This document shows positions 34,155 to 43,079 of a DNA stretch of 64,000 nucleotides, piece by piece (within the stretch, counting starts at the first letter, position 1; each line of letters begins with the position of its first letter). The stretch is from Nocardia amikacinitolerans NBRC 108937. Lineage in GTDB: Bacteria; Actinomycetota; Actinomycetes; Mycobacteriales; Mycobacteriaceae. The notes under the pieces are model-generated. The model worked only from the letters and a program-made list of their open reading frames with translations. It searched no databases and had not been told where the DNA came from. The position numbers and the translations under genes were made by a program. The stretch covers positions 186,001 to 250,000 of the forward strand of contig NZ_BDAU01000004.1 in the NCBI RefSeq assembly GCF_001612615.1. The letters are read 5' to 3'.

Positions 34155-35105
34155 ATGGGATACGGACACTGGGACGACACCGCCTACCTGGCGGCCAAGA
34201 CCTACCGCGCCGGCCGGGGGATCGATGATTTCGGCTACACCGCCGACATGCGCGCGCAGCCGTACACGAGCTGGCGGGCGCATCCGTCGCTAGACCCGCT
34301 CGGGGTCGGCGCGCGCGAATGCCGGGACTCCGCCGAGCACGGGAACTCGCTGCCCATCGCGGTGTTGTTCGACGTGACCGGCTCGATGGGGCAGGTGCCG
34401 ATCATCATGCAGGACAAACTCGGCAAACTGCACGGACTGCTCCAGCGCAAGAAGTACGCCGACGATCCGCAGATTTTGTTCGGCGCGATCGGCGACGCCG
34501 ACACCGACCGGGTGCCGCTGCAGATCGGCCAGTTCGAATCCGACAACCGGATGGACGAGCAGCTGCGCACCATCCTGCTCGAGGGCGGCGGTGGCGGCCA
34601 GAAGTCCGAAAGCTACGAGCTGGCGGCCTATTTCATGGCCACCCACGTCGTCACCGACGCGTGGGAGAAGCGGCGCAAGCGCGGATACCTGTTCCTCATC
34701 GGCGACGAGCTGAACAAGCCGCGGCTGGCCTCGCGGCACATCCGCGCGGTGATCGGCGATCACGTGCGCAGCGATATCGCGGTCGACTCGATCTACCGCG
34801 AGCTGGCCGAGAAGTGGCACGTGCACTACATCCTGCCGAACCAGTCCTCCTACTACGACGACCCCGAGATCGCGGAGCACTGGCGCGGGCTGCTCGGCCA
34901 GAACTTCCTGAAGCTCGACGATCCGGCCGCGGTGTGCGAACTCATCGCGCTCACCATCGGGCTGGCCGAGGGGCGGGTCGACGTCGAAACGGGGCTGGCG
35001 GATCTGCGCGACGTCGGGTCGGCGGCGGAGGTGGATTCGGTCGGCAAGGCGCTCGGCGCGCACGCGCGTCCGGCCGTGCGGGCGCTGCCGGGTGGTTCGC
35101 GCTGA
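34155..35105 (+). CDS. VWA (von Willebrand factor A) domain protein
   Basis: The 316-residue protein has a VWA fold with the MIDAS motif DVTGS (73-77, within AVLFDVTGSMGQ), then GAIGDADTD and YLFLIGDELN as later MIDAS strands. The N-terminal 60 residues start GYGHWDDTAYLAAK. No signal peptide or membrane helix is seen, so it is cytoplasmic. Cytoplasmic VWA proteins usually mediate metal-dependent protein contacts, often with ATPases. It is the first gene of a three-gene operon with the PurA-like enzyme and the NrtR-like regulator; its biochemical role is unknown. Confidence 0.82.
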   Translation: MGYGHWDDTAYLAAKTYRAGRGIDDFGYTADMRAQPYTSWRAHPSLDPLGVGARECRDSAEHGNSLPIAVLFDVTGSMGQVPIIMQDKLGKLHGLLQRKKYADDPQILFGAIGDADTDRVPLQIGQFESDNRMDEQLRTILLEGGGGGQKSESYELAAYFMATHVVTDAWEKRRKRGYLFLIGDELNKPRLASRHIRAVIGDHVRSDIAVDSIYRELAEKWHVHYILPNQSSYYDDPEIAEHWRGLLGQNFLKLDDPAAVCELIALTIGLAEGRVDVETGLADLRDVGSAAEVDSVGKALGAHARPAVRALPGGSR

Positions 35106-35110
35106 GCGGG

Positions 35111-35141
35111 TGCGCCGCACCGCCGCGGGGTCGGTGCGGCG
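35111..35141 (+). repeat. Intercistronic hairpin between VWA and PurA-like genes
   Basis: Arms GCGCCGCACCG (35111-35121) and CGGTGCGGCGC (35131-35141) form an 11-bp perfect stem with a 9-nt loop, without a T-run. It may limit read-through or stabilise the upstream message. Confidence 0.6.
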
Positions 35142-35175
35142 CGCTCGACGTTCATGAAACAGAAAGCAGGACAGC

Positions 35176-36429
35176 ATGATCGGCTCGCATCTGATCGTCG
35201 TCGACCTCGGCTTCGGTGACGCGGGGAAGGGCGCGACGGTGGACTGGCTGTGCTCGCCAGAGGCGGGTCTGGACGTGTCCGCCGTCGTGCGTTTCAACGG
35301 TGGCGCGCAGGCCGCGCACAACGTGATCGCCGACGGGCGGCACCATACGTTCGCGCAGTTCGGGTCAGGCACGTTCGCCGGCGTGCCGACCCTGCTGTCC
35401 GAACACATGCTCGTCGAACCGATCGCGTTGGCGGGGGAGGCTCGGCGGCTGGCGGCGCTCGGCGTCCGAGATCCGCTGGCGCTGTTGCGTATCGACGATC
35501 GCGCGCTGCTGACCACGCCGATCCACATCGCCGCCAACCGTGCGCGCGAGGACGCCCGCGGTGCGGCACGGCACGGGTCCTGCGGCCGTGGCATCGGCGA
35601 AACCGCCTGGTACGCACTGGAACACGACGCGCCGACGGTCGCCGACTGTCGGCGACCCGATGTGCTGCGGCGGAAGTTGCGCGAACTTGCCGCCCACTAC
35701 GGTCCCTTGATCGCGCCGAGCGCGCACCGCTACGAGCCGATCGACGATCTGGTCGACATGTACCGGGAGTTCGCGGCCGCGGTGCGGATCGTGGACGGGC
35801 GATACCTGGCGAGGGCGGCCCGGCGCGGCCGCCTTGTCTTCGAAGGCGCGCAGGGCGTGCTGCTCGACGAGTGGCGTGGATTGCACCCGCACACCACCTG
35901 GTCCACGGTCGAACCGCGCAACGCCCGCGCCATGCTCGCGGCCATCGGCCACGCGGGGTGCACCGTCGGTGTCACGCGCACCTACCAGACCAGGCACGGC
36001 GCGGGCCCGTTGCCGACGGAGGACCCGCGGCTCGCGATTCCCGAGCCGCACAACGGCTTCGGCGAGTACCAGGGCGCGTTCCGGCTCGGCCACCTCGACG
36101 CGGTGTTGCTGCGTTACGCCGTCGCGGCGTGCGGCGGCGTCGACGGTCTCGTGGTCAACCACCTGGATGCCGTCGGAACCGGCTGGGCCGCAACGGGTTA
36201 CCGCACCTGCGCCGGTGTGGTGCGAGACCTGCCGCTCGGTCCGTGGCGCGACCTCGACTACCAGCGCCGGCTCACCGAGTTGCTCGCCACCGCCGAGCCG
36301 ATACTCACCGAGTTGCCCGAAGATCGGCTGTCCTGGTTCGAGCGGACGCTCGGCGCGCCCGTCGTGCTCAGCGCGGACGGACCGACACGGGCCGACCGCA
36401 CCGCGTCGCGGGCGGAGGTCGCCGCCTGA
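35176..36429 (+). CDS. Divergent adenylosuccinate-synthetase (PurA) paralogue
   Basis: The 417-residue protein aligns with PurA along its length but is divergent. The P-loop GDEGKGK reads GDAGKGA (Asp15 and Lys18 kept), and GGHNAGHT reads GGAQAAHN (catalytic-type His48 kept). FEGAQG is kept, but the IMP loop after it reads VLLDEWRGLHPHTTWSTVE, and the C-terminal base-binding motif survives as SADGPTRADRT. Chemistry of the PurA type (phosphorylating a base carbonyl with GTP, then adding an amine) is plausible on a different nucleotide or amine. The catalytic Asp argues against a phage PurZ-type enzyme. Operon context points to NAD or ADP-ribose metabolism. Confidence 0.85.
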   Translation: MIGSHLIVVDLGFGDAGKGATVDWLCSPEAGLDVSAVVRFNGGAQAAHNVIADGRHHTFAQFGSGTFAGVPTLLSEHMLVEPIALAGEARRLAALGVRDPLALLRIDDRALLTTPIHIAANRAREDARGAARHGSCGRGIGETAWYALEHDAPTVADCRRPDVLRRKLRELAAHYGPLIAPSAHRYEPIDDLVDMYREFAAAVRIVDGRYLARAARRGRLVFEGAQGVLLDEWRGLHPHTTWSTVEPRNARAMLAAIGHAGCTVGVTRTYQTRHGAGPLPTEDPRLAIPEPHNGFGEYQGAFRLGHLDAVLLRYAVAACGGVDGLVVNHLDAVGTGWAATGYRTCAGVVRDLPLGPWRDLDYQRRLTELLATAEPILTELPEDRLSWFERTLGAPVVLSADGPTRADRTASRAEVAA

Positions 36430-36488
36430 GCGGTGCTGTCGAAGGCGGGCGGGCGCCGGGCGAGCGACGGAGGGCAGGATGGTTCGGC

Positions 36489-37130
36489 GTGGAGCAATCC
36501 GTTGTGTCGGTCGACGTGGTGACGCTCCGGTTCTGGCCCGAGGACGCCGGGGTCACGATCGGAATCGCGCCGCGCGGCCACGAACCGTTCACCGGCGAAC
36601 TCGCGCTGCCCGGCGTGCTGCTCGGCCGCGGCGAGCGCCTCGTCGCGGCCGCGCGCCGCGCGGTGCACACCAAACTCGGCGTCCCCGAGGCGGCGATCGG
36701 CGCGGTCGGTCAGCTCGTCACCTTCGACGAACCGCACCGCGACCCGCGCGGCCCGACCCTGTCCATCGCGATGTGGGCGGTGGTCGCCCCGCACGAAGGC
36801 CCGGCCCGGTGGGTCTCCTTCGACGCGACGCCCACCCTGGCCTTCGACCACAACCGCATCGTCGAGGACTCCCGCGCCGTGCTGGCCCGGCTGCTCTGGA
36901 AAGACACCGTGTTCACCCGCGCGGTGATCGGCGCCGAATTCCCCGCAACCCGAGCCGTCGAGCTCAGCACCTCCCTGCTCGGCCTGCGCCCCGACCCGGC
37001 CAACCTCAACCGCACCCTCGCCGCCCTCCCCGGCCTCGAACGCACCCCCGAACGCCGCCGCACCAAACCCACCGGCCGCCCCGCCGCCGTCTGGGCCTTC
37101 ACCCCGGACGATCCTTCGAAGGCCGAATAA
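36489..37130 (+). CDS. NrtR-like Nudix-domain transcriptional regulator
   Basis: The 213-residue protein has an N-terminal Nudix-like fold whose Nudix box is degenerate (ALPGVLLGRGERLVAAARRA), so it probably binds rather than hydrolyses its ligand. A C-terminal winged helix (FPATRAVELSTSLLG, DPANLNRTLAAL) and the closing GRPAAVWAF match the NrtR family. NrtR proteins are repressors of NAD-metabolism genes that respond to ADP-ribose or related nucleotides. It is the third gene of the operon and probably represses it through the inverted repeat at 34103-34137. GTG 36489 is used; GTG 36504 with GGAG upstream is also possible. Confidence 0.83.
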   Translation: MEQSVVSVDVVTLRFWPEDAGVTIGIAPRGHEPFTGELALPGVLLGRGERLVAAARRAVHTKLGVPEAAIGAVGQLVTFDEPHRDPRGPTLSIAMWAVVAPHEGPARWVSFDATPTLAFDHNRIVEDSRAVLARLLWKDTVFTRAVIGAEFPATRAVELSTSLLGLRPDPANLNRTLAALPGLERTPERRRTKPTGRPAAVWAFTPDDPSKAE

Positions 37131-37292
37131 CCCATCACTGCGACGCCGAACGCGGCGCCGAGGTAGTCCCAGTGGTCGGGGTGACCAGCGGCGCGGAGCG
37201 AGCGATCTGGATGGTCGGGAACCGGCCGGTCGCGCGGCGTTCGGCCGGAGTTCAGGGAGGCGACCGGCGCCGGGTCGGGCGATGAAAGCTCG

Positions 37293-38267
37293 ATGAACAG
37301 ACCGGGAAAGGGCTGGTGGGACGAGTACGCGGGCCGTCATCGTCACGGTATGCGAAGACGGTCGCTGTTGCGGGCCACGGCCGTCGTGGCGGCCGCCCTG
37401 GTTCCCGGCTCGGTCACTTCCACCGCCGCTCCCGGTCGCGGCAAGGTGCTCGTCATCGGGCTGGATGGCGCGATGTATGCCAAGATCCGCGAGGCCCGCG
37501 CGCCGAACCTGTTGCGGCTGGTCGCGGCGGGCACCCTCTCCCAGACCTCGCTGGTGCCGCACATCAGCCTGTCCGGCCCGTCCTGGGCGACCGCCCTCAC
37601 CGGCGTGTGGGACCGCAAGCACGGCGTCACCCACAACGACTTCGACGCCGGCCCCTTCGACCGGTACCCCACGGTGTTCACCCTGCTGGAGCGCGCGGGA
37701 CGCCGCACGGCCGCCGTCGCGACGTGGTCGAAGATCGCCACCATCGCGGGCAGCGGAGCGCCGCACGCGAGCCGGATCCGCGTCACCGCGCCCGTGCCGG
37801 ACGACCCGGACGAGGCGAAGACCGACGCCGCCACCGCCGACGCGGCGATCGCCGAACTCACCGGCGACGCCCCCGACTTCCTTTTCGTCCACCTCGACCA
37901 GGTCGACTTCGCCGGTCACCGGCACGGGGCGGCGTCCAAGGCCTTCCTGGACGCGACCACCCGGGTGGACCGCGAGGTCGGCAGGATCGTCGCGGCCGTC
38001 GACGCGCGCCACGGCGAGCACTGGACCGTGCTGGTCACCACCGACCACGGCCATCTCCCGAAGGGAGGTCACGGCGGACAGACCCGAGACGAGACCGCCA
38101 CCTTCGTCATCGCGCGCGGACCCGACTTCGCCCCGGGCGTGACCGACGCGCACTACGCCCTCGTCGACATCACTCCCACCGCCCTGGATCTGCTCGGCGT
38201 TCCGATACCGCGCGGTCTGGACGGCGGCTCGATGCGGGCAAGGCCTGCCACCGCCCGCGAGTGGTAG
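37293..38267 (+). CDS. Secreted alkaline-phosphatase-superfamily phosphodiesterase-like protein
   Basis: The 324-residue protein has a Tat-like signal segment (MRRRSLLRATAVVAAALV from residue 20). A nucleotide pyrophosphatase/phosphodiesterase fold follows with VLVIGLDGA (metal Asp), SGPSWATALTGVWDRKHGVT (nucleophile region), DQVDFAGHRHG (metal Asp and His) and VTTDHGH...GGHGG (metal residues). All metal ligands of the family seem present. It is probably exported and cleaves phosphodiester or phosphomonoester bonds; substrate unknown. ATG 37293 and ATG 37350 are both possible, the latter starting at the twin Arg. Confidence 0.83.
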   Translation: MNRPGKGWWDEYAGRHRHGMRRRSLLRATAVVAAALVPGSVTSTAAPGRGKVLVIGLDGAMYAKIREARAPNLLRLVAAGTLSQTSLVPHISLSGPSWATALTGVWDRKHGVTHNDFDAGPFDRYPTVFTLLERAGRRTAAVATWSKIATIAGSGAPHASRIRVTAPVPDDPDEAKTDAATADAAIAELTGDAPDFLFVHLDQVDFAGHRHGAASKAFLDATTRVDREVGRIVAAVDARHGEHWTVLVTTDHGHLPKGGHGGQTRDETATFVIARGPDFAPGVTDAHYALVDITPTALDLLGVPIPRGLDGGSMRARPATAREW

Positions 38268-38531
38268 CGCCGGTCGCCGCGACCCCTGTTCGCCGTTCCC
38301 GGTCACGGGTGGCAAATCACTTCGGGCGCGGCCTGATTCGGTTCGGACGAATCCGCACTAAGGTCGACCGTCTCGACCCGAAATGTCCGATCCCAGCGCC
38401 CGAAACCGGACAGCTTCCGGTCTCGGCAGCTGCGGATCCGGCGGTGCGCTCGACCGGGGACTAAAGTTGTGGTCTGGGCGGTTGCAGCGGTCGTATAGGG
38501 TGGTCCGACCGCGGCGTGGAGAGGTGGTGGC

Positions 38532-41000
38532 ATGACTCAGCATCTGGGCGAGGCGAATGTCGAGCAATCGGCGGCATCTGCCCCGCAGTCGAACGGTGCG
38601 GCGGCCGCCTCCGCGAGTCCGCAGCCCGCCCGGCCGACGCCCAACGATGTGCCCCAGAAGCAGCCGACGACGGGGCAGCGACCCTCCGGAACGGCACAGC
38701 GCCCGGCCGATCAGACCCAGCGCCAGCCCGGCGCCGCCGCCGTCCCCACCTCCGCCTCGCGGCGGGTGCGTGCGCGGCTTGCCCGCCGGATGACCGGCCA
38801 GCGCGGCATCGCCGCCGTCAAGCCGGTGCTCGAACCGCTCGCGACGGTGCACCGCGAGCTGTATCCGAAGGCGAACCTGACCCTGCTGCAGCGGGCCTTC
38901 GACGTCGCCGACGAACGCCACGCGCACCAGTTCCGCAAGTCGGGCGATCCCTATATCACCCACCCGCTCGCCGTCGCCAACATCCTCGCCGAGCTCGGCA
39001 TGGACACCACCACGCTGGTCGCGGCGCTGCTGCACGACACCGTGGAGGACACCGGCTACTCGCTCGAGCAGCTGACCGCGGATTTCGGCGCCGAGGTCGC
39101 GCACCTGGTGGACGGCGTCACCAAACTGGACAAGGTCAATCTCGGCGCGGCCGCCGAGGCCGAGACGATCCGCAAGATGATCATCGCCATGGCGCGCGAC
39201 CCACGCGTGCTGGTGATCAAGGTCGCCGACCGCCTGCACAACATGCGCACCATGCGCTTCCTGCCGCCGGAGAAGCAGGCGAAGAAGGCCAAGGAGACGC
39301 TCGAGGTCATCGCGCCGCTGGCCCACCGCCTCGGCATGGCGACGGTGAAGTGGGAGCTGGAGGACCTCGCGTTCGCGATCCTGCACCCCAAGAAGTACGA
39401 CGAGATCGTCCGTCTAGTCGCCGACCGCGCGCCCTCGCGCGACACCTACCTGGCGAAGGTGCGCGCGGAGATCGTCAACACGCTGGCCGCCTCGCGCATC
39501 AACGCGATCGTCGAGGGCAGGCCCAAGCACTACTGGTCGATCTATCAGAAGATGATCGTCAAGGGTAAGGACTTCGACGACATCCACGACCTGGTCGGCA
39601 TCCGCATTCTGTGCGACGAGGTCCGCGACTGCTACGCGGCGGTCGGCGTTGTGCACTCGCTGTGGCAGCCGATGGCGGGCCGGTTCAAGGACTACATCGC
39701 CCAGCCGCGCTACGGCGTCTACCAGTCGCTGCACACCACCGTGGTCGGCCCGGACGGCAAGCCGCTCGAGGTGCAGATCCGCACCCAGGACATGCACCGC
39801 ACCGCGGAATTCGGCATCGCCGCGCACTGGCGCTACAAGGAGACCCGAGGCAAGCACTCCGGTGACGCCGCCGAGGTCGACGACATGGCCTGGATGCGCC
39901 AGCTGCTCGACTGGCAGCGCGAGGCCGCCGATCCCGCGGAGTTCCTGGAGTCGCTGCGCTTCGACCTGAAGTCGCCGGAGATCTTCGTGTTCACGCCGAA
40001 GGGCGACGTGATCACGTTGCCGCAGAAGTCGACTCCGGTCGACTTCGCGTACGCGGTGCACACCGAGGTCGGCCACCGCTGCATCGGGGCGCGCGTCAAC
40101 GGACGACTCGTCGCGCTGGAGCGTCAGCTCGAAAACGGCGAAGTGGTCGAGGTTTTCACCTCCAAGGCGCAGAACGCCGGGCCGAGCAGGGACTGGCAGA
40201 ACTTCGTGGTCTCGCCGCGCGCCAAGGCCAAGATCCGGCAGTGGTTCGCCAAGGAACGCCGCGAGGAGGCGCTGGAGAGCGGCAAGGAGCAGATCTCCAA
40301 GGAGGTCCGCCGGGTCGGACTGCCGCTGCAGCGGCTGATGAGCGTCGACGCGATGACCGCGGTCGCGCACGAGCTGCACTACACCGACATCTCCACCCTC
40401 TACACCGCGGTCGGCGAACACCAGGTCTCCGCGCACCACGTCGTGCAGCGGCTCATGGCCCAGCTCGGCGGCATCGGCGACGTGGAGAACGAGCTCGCCG
40501 AGCGCTCGACGCCGTCCACCACACCGAGCCGCCAGCGCGTCACCGGCGACGCGGGCGTGCTGATCCCCGGCGCGCCGGGCACGGTGGCCAAGCTGGCCAA
40601 GTGCTGTACGCCGGTGCCCGGCGACGAGATCATGGGCTTCGTGACCCGCGGCGGCGCGGTGAGCGTGCACCGGACCGACTGCACCAACGCCGGTTCGCTG
40701 CGCGAGCAGGCCGAGCGGATCATCGATGTCGAGTGGGCGCCCTCGCCCTCGTCGGTCTTCCTGGTCGCCATCCAGATCGAGGCGCTGGACCGCACCCGGT
40801 TGCTGTCGGATGTCACCAAGGTGCTCGCCGACGAGAAGGTCAACATCCTGTCCGCCTCGGTGGCCACGCACGGCGACCGGGTGGCGATCAGCAAGTTCAC
40901 CTTCGAGATGGGCGATCCGAAGCACCTGGGCCACTTGCTGAACGTGGTGCGCAACGTGGAGGGCGTCTACGACGTCTACCGCGTGACCTCGGCCGCCTGA
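38532..41000 (+). CDS. relA: Bifunctional (p)ppGpp synthetase/hydrolase RelA/SpoT (Rsh)
   Basis: This long RSH enzyme makes and breaks the stringent-response alarmone. The 822-residue protein has a low-complexity Pro/Ala/Gln N-terminus (1-75) and an HD hydrolase domain with [13 protein letters not shown] intact. The synthetase domain includes [20 protein letters not shown] and EVQIRT. TGS ([20 protein letters not shown]), a Cys-containing zinc-finger-like domain ([13 protein letters not shown]) and a C-terminal ACT domain follow. Hydrolase and synthetase motifs both look functional. ATG 38532 follows GAGAGGTGG; a TATAGG at 38494-38499 may be its -10. In M. tuberculosis apt is the direct upstream neighbour. 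Confidence 0.97.
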   Translation: MTQHLGEANVEQSAASAPQSNGAAAASASPQPARPTPNDVPQKQPTTGQRPSGTAQRPADQTQRQPGAAAVPTSASRRVRARLARRMTGQRGIAAVKPVLEPLATVHRELYPKANLTLLQRAFDVADERHAHQFRKSGDPYITHPLAVANILAELGMDTTTLVAALLHDTVEDTGYSLEQLTADFGAEVAHLVDGVTKLDKVNLGAAAEAETIRKMIIAMARDPRVLVIKVADRLHNMRTMRFLPPEKQAKKAKETLEVIAPLAHRLGMATVKWELEDLAFAILHPKKYDEIVRLVADRAPSRDTYLAKVRAEIVNTLAASRINAIVEGRPKHYWSIYQKMIVKGKDFDDIHDLVGIRILCDEVRDCYAAVGVVHSLWQPMAGRFKDYIAQPRYGVYQSLHTTVVGPDGKPLEVQIRTQDMHRTAEFGIAAHWRYKETRGKHSGDAAEVDDMAWMRQLLDWQREAADPAEFLESLRFDLKSPEIFVFTPKGDVITLPQKSTPVDFAYAVHTEVGHRCIGARVNGRLVALERQLENGEVVEVFTSKAQNAGPSRDWQNFVVSPRAKAKIRQWFAKERREEALESGKEQISKEVRRVGLPLQRLMSVDAMTAVAHELHYTDISTLYTAVGEHQVSAHHVVQRLMAQLGGIGDVENELAERSTPSTTPSRQRVTGDAGVLIPGAPGTVAKLAKCCTPVPGDEIMGFVTRGGAVSVHRTDCTNAGSLREQAERIIDVEWAPSPSSVFLVAIQIEALDRTRLLSDVTKVLADEKVNILSASVATHGDRVAISKFTFEMGDPKHLGHLLNVVRNVEGVYDVYRVTSAA

Positions 41001-41385
41001 GCGAGCGTCCGCCGCAGTCCTCGAGCGGCAATCCGTCGCGTAGCCGTCCTCGCTGATTCAGCGCGCCATGAGTGGCCGGGACGAGACCCCGGAAATCGTT
41101 GCCGCGCGGCATGTTTGCTGGAAAACCTGAAATGTTTGCTGGACCGTCAAGAGGGGTTGCTGGCCCGGTAAAGCCCAATTGTCGCTCCTCGGTGGCGGTC
41201 TCGCGTGAGCTGTCGGAAACTTGCCGTGCCGATCTCCGCGCCGCGCCGGTCGGTGTGCGTTATGCTTCGGCGTTTCGCGAAAAGTTTTCTCTGTTGCGGC
41301 AGTAATAGCCGGAATCTGTTACGGTCTATTGCGTTTCATGGCGTTGAGGGTAGCTGCGGCAACACGGGATTGATTGCGGATCGCT
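41001..41385. other. Intergenic region relA-cutinase
   Basis: No gene is supported in this 385-bp stretch. It holds three spaced direct repeats (41113-41163) and a palindrome TTTCGCGAAA (41273-41282). A relatively AT-rich segment before the cutinase start (TTGCGG at about 41294, TAATAG, TTACGG) probably contains the promoter. Confidence 0.6.
41113..41163 (+). repeat. Three direct repeats G(T/G)TTGCTGG at exact 21-bp spacing
   Basis: GTTTGCTGG occurs at 41113-41121 and 41134-41142 and GGTTGCTGG at 41155-41163. The 21-bp period equals two helical turns, so a protein bound to all three would lie on one face of the DNA. The first two copies extend to ATGTTTGCTGGA. Confidence 0.7.
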
Positions 41386-43023
41386 ATGACTGATTACACG
41401 GCAAGACTCTCGGGGCTGGTGGTCGCGACCACCGTTGCCGTCGCCGCCGCGACGGCGAGCCCCGCGCTCGCCGATCCGCCGAATTCCCCCGCCCCCTCGA
41501 CCGATCTGGCCATCGATGACTGTCCGGCGTTGTACGCCTTGGGCGTTCAGGGCACGGGGGAGTCCTCCCCGGACGCCGCGCCGACCACCGACACCGGCAT
41601 GCTGTCCACGGTCTTCATGCCGTTGCTGGCCAAAGCCGCTCGGCCCGGCCTGGTCGAGCGCGCTTACGTGCCATACGAATCCGGCTTCGGCGGCTTCGTC
41701 AACGGCGGCGCGGCACCGTACGTGGAGTCCGTGCAAGGCGGGTTGACGCGGCTGCGGGACATGGCCGCTCAGGTCGCCCAGCGGTGCACCGACACGCGCC
41801 TGGCCATCGTCGGCTACTCCCAGGGCGCGCACGTCGCCTCGGTGTTCGCCCAGGAGGTCGGGCAGGGCCGCGGCGTGGTGCCCGCCGACCGGGTCGCGGC
41901 CGTCGCGCTGTTCGCCGACCCGACCCGCAATCCGGGCGCGCCGCTGTTCCCCGGCTCGCCGGGCAAGCAGACGCCCGATCCCGCGCCCGGCACCGCGGGC
42001 GCCGAGATCGCGACCATCGCCGCGCTGCCGCAGACGCCTGCGAACGGCGGCGGCGTCGGCCCGGAACGGGACCAGGCGGCCAATTTCGCGGCCCTCACCG
42101 GCCGCGTGGCGAGTTTCTGTGCGGCAGGCGATCTCGCCTGCGACGCGCCGCAGGGCGCGCCGATTCTGAAGGCCGTTGCCTCGGTGGCGGGCCAAGCGAA
42201 GCTGAGCGGCGGCGACCCCATCGCGTCGCTTGTCTCCATCGCGCAGGCGCTCGCGTTCACCTCGATCAAGACCGCGACCAAGGTCGTGAACGAGGACGTG
42301 CGGGGCACCTCGCTCGCGAATCTGTCGCTCTCCCCGCAGAAGTCGATCTCCCAGCGCATCGCCGACGCCTCGGACCCGCGCACCCCGCTGGATCTGAACG
42401 GCGCGCTGCGCGCCCTGCTGAAGGTCGGCATGATCGGGCTCAACGCGGTCGCCACCGTCGTGAAGGCGGTGATCAGTCCGGCGGCGATCTCGCAGCTGGC
42501 CACCGCTGGGTTGTCCAATCCGGCGGCGGGTCTGCTGCTGCTCGGCACGAAGTTGATCGGCGCCATTCCACAACTGATCCCGCCGACGACGGTGTCCCGG
42601 CTGGTCACCCAGGCGTTCGACGCGGTGGTGCAGAACATCACCGACAACAGCGAACTGCTGAACGTCACGACATGGGTGCGGTATTGGGACACCGTGCAAC
42701 GGCACGGCGCGTACAGCACCGCGGCGGTGGCCGCCAACGGCGACGCGCCCACCCGCTTCGTCGCCGACTGGTTCGCCGCACTGGCCCGTGACCTGGCCGA
42801 TCGCTTCGGCGCGGGCGCCGAGCCGCAGGGTGGGGCGGCCAAACCGCCCTCGGGATTCTTCGGCGAAAGTACCGGCGCGTCGACTACGCCGAATTCGTCC
42901 GGTACGGGACAATTTCCGTTCGGGACAGGAGCCGATGGCGCCTCATCCGGCGGCGCGACCTCGATTCCGCCCACCGAGCGACCCGGCACCGCCAACAACG
43001 CCTACCCGTTCTCCACGAACTGA
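41386..43023 (+). CDS. Secreted cutinase-family protein with long C-terminal extension
   Basis: The 545-residue protein has a signal peptide (ending SPALADP) and an N-terminal cutinase domain: CPALYALGVQGTGES, the nucleophile motif GYSQGAHVA and a later CAAGDLACD pair. The C-terminal part of about 280 residues has several hydrophobic Ala/Leu-rich stretches and a Gly/Ser/Thr/Pro-rich tail. Classical cutinases are about 200-220 residues, so this is the long form. The enzyme hydrolyses ester lipids outside the cell. The secretion locus starts 56 bp after its stop. It may be its substrate or its first gene. Confidence 0.88.
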   Translation: MTDYTARLSGLVVATTVAVAAATASPALADPPNSPAPSTDLAIDDCPALYALGVQGTGESSPDAAPTTDTGMLSTVFMPLLAKAARPGLVERAYVPYESGFGGFVNGGAAPYVESVQGGLTRLRDMAAQVAQRCTDTRLAIVGYSQGAHVASVFAQEVGQGRGVVPADRVAAVALFADPTRNPGAPLFPGSPGKQTPDPAPGTAGAEIATIAALPQTPANGGGVGPERDQAANFAALTGRVASFCAAGDLACDAPQGAPILKAVASVAGQAKLSGGDPIASLVSIAQALAFTSIKTATKVVNEDVRGTSLANLSLSPQKSISQRIADASDPRTPLDLNGALRALLKVGMIGLNAVATVVKAVISPAAISQLATAGLSNPAAGLLLLGTKLIGAIPQLIPPTTVSRLVTQAFDAVVQNITDNSELLNVTTWVRYWDTVQRHGAYSTAAVAANGDAPTRFVADWFAALARDLADRFGAGAEPQGGAAKPPSGFFGESTGASTTPNSSGTGQFPFGTGADGASSGGATSIPPTERPGTANNAYPFSTN

Positions 43024-43079
43024 TCGCCGAGAGGTCCGACGATGCGATACCACGTGCCTGGCTCTGCGGGAATGGGGGA

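Noticed and set aside
35176..36429. Phage-type PurZ (2-aminoadenine) enzyme
   Set aside because: The catalytic Asp that PurZ replaces is kept, and no phage genes surround it.
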